Of a DNA stretch of 64,000 nucleotides, positions 61,236-64,000 are shown piece after piece. Every line of letters starts with the position of its first letter. Position 1 is the first letter of the stretch. The stretch is taken from contig CM043969.1 of assembly GCA_014529385.2 (NCBI GenBank), positions 17,489,446 through 17,553,445 of the forward strand. Direction: 5' to 3'. This stretch comes from Adiantum capillus-veneris (taxonomy: Eukaryota; Streptophyta; Polypodiopsida; Polypodiales; Pteridaceae). The notes below the pieces were generated by a model. The model had not been told where the DNA came from and did not search any database. It saw nothing but the letters and a program-made list of their open reading frames with translations. The position numbers were made by a program, and so were the translations under genes.

Positions 61236-61794
61236 CAAAATTGTTGCTTTTGCTTGGCGAAGTCTATCTTTTGAAAGACATTAGCCTTGAGATGTAGCAT
61301 CTCTTCAGGTAATCCCACACAAAATTGTGCTTTTGCTCAGTGAATTCTATCTTTTGAAAGACAATAGCCTTGAGATGTAAATCCCAAAACTTGTCTATGT
61401 ATTTGTGGATAGACTCATGAGAGAGAAGCTTCAAACTACGCCATTTACTAAACACTTTTTCCTTTGCATCTCTTGCAAGGAATTGCTTCATGATGGAAAC
61501 TCGTAGAGTTTTCCATGTCTTTGGGGCTTCGCCGTTGCCACGAAGTCTAGACCAACATTGACGAGCCAATTTTTGGAACTGCGTAGCTACATGGTGTAGT
61601 TTGGAGGAGTTTGTGAAGCCCTTGTCTCCAAAGGCCGCATCAAATTGCTGGATGAAGGCCAGTACTTTGTCGGTGGCACCAAAGGTACCATCATAGGTGA
61701 GAAAAGAGATACTTTTTCCTCCCTCTTTGAGCTTCTTGAGCTTTTTTGACCTTCGCCATGCGGGTATGATTTGCGATGTGCTCCCCTCTTGCAT
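61236..61794 (-). pseudogene. Ty3-gypsy gag, capsid part, truncated by hAT
   Basis: Starting at the break: IIPAWRRSKKLKKLKEGGKS, VLAFIQQFDAAFGDKGFTNSS and KYIDKFWDLHLKA, closely parallel to both array gags. A frameshift and a short duplicated segment (AAATTGTGCTTTTGCT near 61240 and 61322) lie before the Asn-rich linker that leads to the knuckle. Confidence 0.88.
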
Positions 61795-61800
61795 TCTCTA
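61793..61800. other. Left 8-base target-site duplicate of the hAT element
   Basis: ATTCTCTA directly before CAGGGATT. The uninterrupted gag of the array has TATTCTCTAGGAGAAT at this place, which confirms the insertion point. The second duplicate is outside the window. Confidence 0.75.
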
Positions 61801-62047
61801 CAGGGATTTTAATTACGCGATGACGCATTTTGTTAAATGTTAATTATTGTTGTTATTATCACTATTTTTTTCATGTTAATAACATATCTAATGTCATGAC
61901 TTACAAAAACCGGTAGAAAACGTAGAACCGGCGGGGCAACCACAAACCCCGGCAAGCCCGACGGGCATATTATGAATCCCGACGGACCCGGCGGGCAAAG
62001 CAAGAATCCCGCCGGCCCCGTCATGTACCCCCTCCATATTTGGCGGC

Positions 62048-62056
62048 TCTATATAA
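62048..62056 (+). promoter_or_regulatory. Probable TATA box of the hAT transposase gene
   Basis: CTATATAAC follows the GC-rich motif zone and lies about 880 bases before the ATG. The repeat zone and an intron ending at TATTGCAG (62918) would fall in the 5' UTR. Confidence 0.5.
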
Positions 62057-62159
62057 CCCTGTTGTAGACATCACATCACATCACCGCTTCCTCTAAATTT
62101 GGTCATCCTTTAAAATTTAGAAGAAAAATTAAAGGTAAAAGAATGAATAGTCTTTTAAA

Positions 62160-62790
62160 AAAATTAAAACTTAATGAAACTCTGATCATGGATCATTAGT
62201 TCTTTTTTTGACTGAACTGATTCTTGAAAGGAGGTGGAAAGGTGAATCTTTGGGTCGGTATCTCTACATTTGGGATGGACTAATCTCATGTTTGGTTCAC
62301 CGTTATATTTGCTAAATTGATTGCTATATTGATTAGAACTTCTATCATGGGTCATTAGTTCTTTTTTGGACTGAACTGATTCTTGAAAAGAGATAGAAAG
62401 GTGAATCTTTGGGTCGATATCTCTACTTTTGGGATAGACTGATCACATGTTTGATTCACCATTGTATTTGCTTGCTATTCCGATTAGAGCTCCAACCATG
62501 GGTCATTAGTTCTTTTTTGGACTGGACTGATTCATGAAAGGAGGTAGGAAGGTGAATCTTTGGGTCGATATCTCTACTTTTGGGATGGACTGATCACATT
62601 TTTGATTCACCGCTGTATTTGCTTGCTATTTCGATTAGAGCTCCAATCATGGGTCATTAGTTCTTTTTTGGACTGTACTGATTCATGAAAGGGGTAGGAA
62701 GGTTAATCTTTGGGTCGATATCTCTACTTTTGGGATTGAGTGATCACATATTTGATTCACCGTTGTATTTGCTTGCTCATGTTTGAGTAG
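62160..62790. repeat. Four tandem copies of a ~151-159-base repeat in the hAT 5' region
   Basis: TCATTAGTTCTTTTTTGGAC and the following sequence to GATTCACCG recur at about 62193, 62352, 62503 and 62654. Periods are 159, 151 and 151. Confidence 0.9.
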
Positions 62791-62931
62791 ATTGAGGTTA
62801 TTCCCTTCAGGCTTCACTACTACGCTTGTGTGTGATATTGATTATAACACTAATGTTTGGTTTGAATAATACTTGAAAGAAGCGATAGCATACTGAGCTA
62901 TGTTTATTGGTATTGCAGGCATCCAATAAGT

Positions 62932-64000
62932 ATGTCTTCCACCGGGAATGTCAGCGGTCGCATTGGTGTCCCATGCCTGGCTTCCTTGAGGAGACCTCCT
63001 ACCTCGATGCCAGGTCCTGCTTTGCAGGGCACCACTTCGCAGGGCAAGTGAAAGGCAGGTGGAAAAAGTCCAGGACCCGAGTGGAATTTTGCCACAAATT
63101 TAAATAAGTATCAAGATTGGAAATGTAACTTTTGTGGCGAAGAGAAATCTGGAGGAGCACCAAGAATAAGGGATCATTTGCTAGGTGGCAATACCAGAAT
63201 TCAAGGAGGAAAGTGCAAGGGCTTAGGTGCAGAAGAAGCAGCTATGCGCTTAAAAGCTATAATTGGTAAGCTAATTTCCACGAGCAAAAGATCAAAACTC
63301 TCTACTTTCAACCATCACACCCCCGTATCGATAAGATCAAACCATTATGAGGGATCATTGGGTGTAACGCCCACCAATGGAAGCACTCAAAGTAGGGAAC
63401 CAACTTCTCATATCGATGGAAGTACTCCTCCAAACCATGGATCTCCTGATCTTCAGGTAGGATCGTCAAAAAGTAGACAGGTTAGCTTACAGACGAGCTT
63501 CAAAACACTTACCTTAGAAAAAGCACAACTTGCACTAGCTAAAGCCGTCTATTTCACTGGGGGATCATTGGCCATTGTCACCCGTGATGCATGGAAGTCA
63601 GCTTGGAAACGCATTGGGGAGTATGGTGCTGGATTTACCCCTCCAACATATCACCATATGAGAAACCAACTGTTGGATAAATGTTACACAAGCACACAAC
63701 AGGATATTCAAAGGGTAATATTAAATGCAACAGAACAATCTGGATACACCATAGTTAGTGATGGTTGGTCCAATGTTCAAAGGCGGCCATTGATCAACAT
63801 CATGCTTGTATGTCCTCGTGGTGAATGTTTTATCAAAGCTGTGGATAGCTCTGGTCAAATAAAGTCTGGGAGTTTTATAGCTGACATCATTGGCGACGCA
63901 GTTGAGGAACTTGGAAAAGAAAATGTTGTCCAAGTAATCATGGACAATGCCAAAAATTGCAGGGCTGCAGGTAGAATACTTGAAAGTCGCTTCTCTCACC
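62932..64000 (+). CDS. hAT transposase (BED finger and DUF659), partial, one in-frame TGA
   Basis: From ATG 62932, which follows an acceptor TATTGCAG, one frame stays open to the window end (356 codons) apart from TGA at 63049-63051, probably from CGA. A BED-type zinc finger lies at about 63116-63214 (WKCNFC ... RDHLLGG ... GGKC). After a Ser-rich linker comes the DUF659 region with FTPPTYHHMRNQLLD, GYTIVSDGWSN carrying the first catalytic Asp, RRPLINIML and VIMDNAKNCRAAG with the second Asp. The enzyme would cut and paste the element. The catalytic Glu and dimerisation domain lie outside the window. Confidence 0.9.

Larger units (their letters stand above)
55995..61800 (-). mobile_element. 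Ty3-gypsy element, coding relative of the triple-LTR array, cut by the hAT insertion
   Basis: One LTR (55995-57571) is followed, against its reading direction, by integrase, RNase H, reverse transcriptase, protease and gag in normal gypsy order on the minus strand. LTR start TGTAATGG, the purine tract and the first internal bases match those of the array at 23122-35019. At 61800 homology to the array's gag ends exactly where the hAT end begins, so the gag N-terminus, primer site and 5' LTR should lie to the right of the window. Confidence 0.93.
61801..64000 (+). mobile_element. hAT transposon, left part, running off the window
   Basis: Starts CAGGGATTTTAATTACGC, a typical hAT terminus, at the exact breakpoint in gypsy gag. 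It contains a GC-rich zone of CCGGCGGG/CCCGACGGG motifs (61910-62030), a TATA box, a tandem repeat and the N-terminal two-thirds of a transposase gene. The right end is not seen. Confidence 0.85.

Noticed and set aside
62160-62790. CRISPR-like array
   Set aside because: Four ~151-base near-identical units without short repeats and unique spacers; this is a plant tandem repeat in a transposon leader.

Overview
This is nuclear DNA of a land plant with a large, repeat-rich genome. Plant signatures include a HIPP-type metal-binding fragment ending in a CaaX box, CACTA, hAT, Ty1-copia and Ty3-gypsy elements, and LTR elements primed by initiator tRNA-Met. Long (GA)n/(CA)n tracts and an unnamed DDE transposase family that I associate with seed-free plants make a fern or similar plant my best guess, with low confidence. 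Almost everything in the window is mobile DNA, much of it nested, and most reading frames are broken. Very often the break is a TAG, TAA or TGA where CAG, CAA or CGA is expected.

Layout. 1-1137: 3' end of a Ty1-copia element, then the start of its LTR. 1457-3760: a broken multi-exon gene with a coiled coil and a Cys/His finger. 4121-4971: a broken FCP1-like phosphatase domain. 5148-19460: a (GA)n / CCGGTATGATAC tandem array split by two insertions. The first is a complete non-coding LTR element (5253-11404, TSD AGTCT), the second a complete CACTA transposon (11491-18712, TSD TGA). 19525-21601 and 35291-36021 (minus strand): the two halves of one DDE transposase gene. Its intron holds a ~175-bp tandem array and an LTR-internal-LTR-internal-LTR array (23122-35019, TSD TATCA). 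36640-39570: a decayed Ty3-gypsy pol gene on the plus strand. 40141-53580: an LTR element on the minus strand that has a gag but no pol. Its leader region carries 11.7 kb of extra sequence, including a histone H3-fold reading frame, other unrecognised reading frames and a nested TTAA-flanked transposon. 55995-61800: a coding Ty3-gypsy element related to the triple-LTR array. 61801-64000: an hAT transposon inserted in its gag gene and running off the right edge.

How the parts relate. The element at 55995-61800 keeps protease, reverse transcriptase, RNase H and integrase. The internal regions of the triple-LTR array are deletion derivatives of the same lineage, keeping gag and the end of integrase, so they could only have moved with enzymes supplied by such a partner. 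The LTR pairs give a rough age order: about 3% divergence for the 5253-11404 element, about 10% for 40141-53580, and visibly lower divergence between the units of the triple array. All identities, boundaries and splice sites were read by eye, without alignment or database searches.
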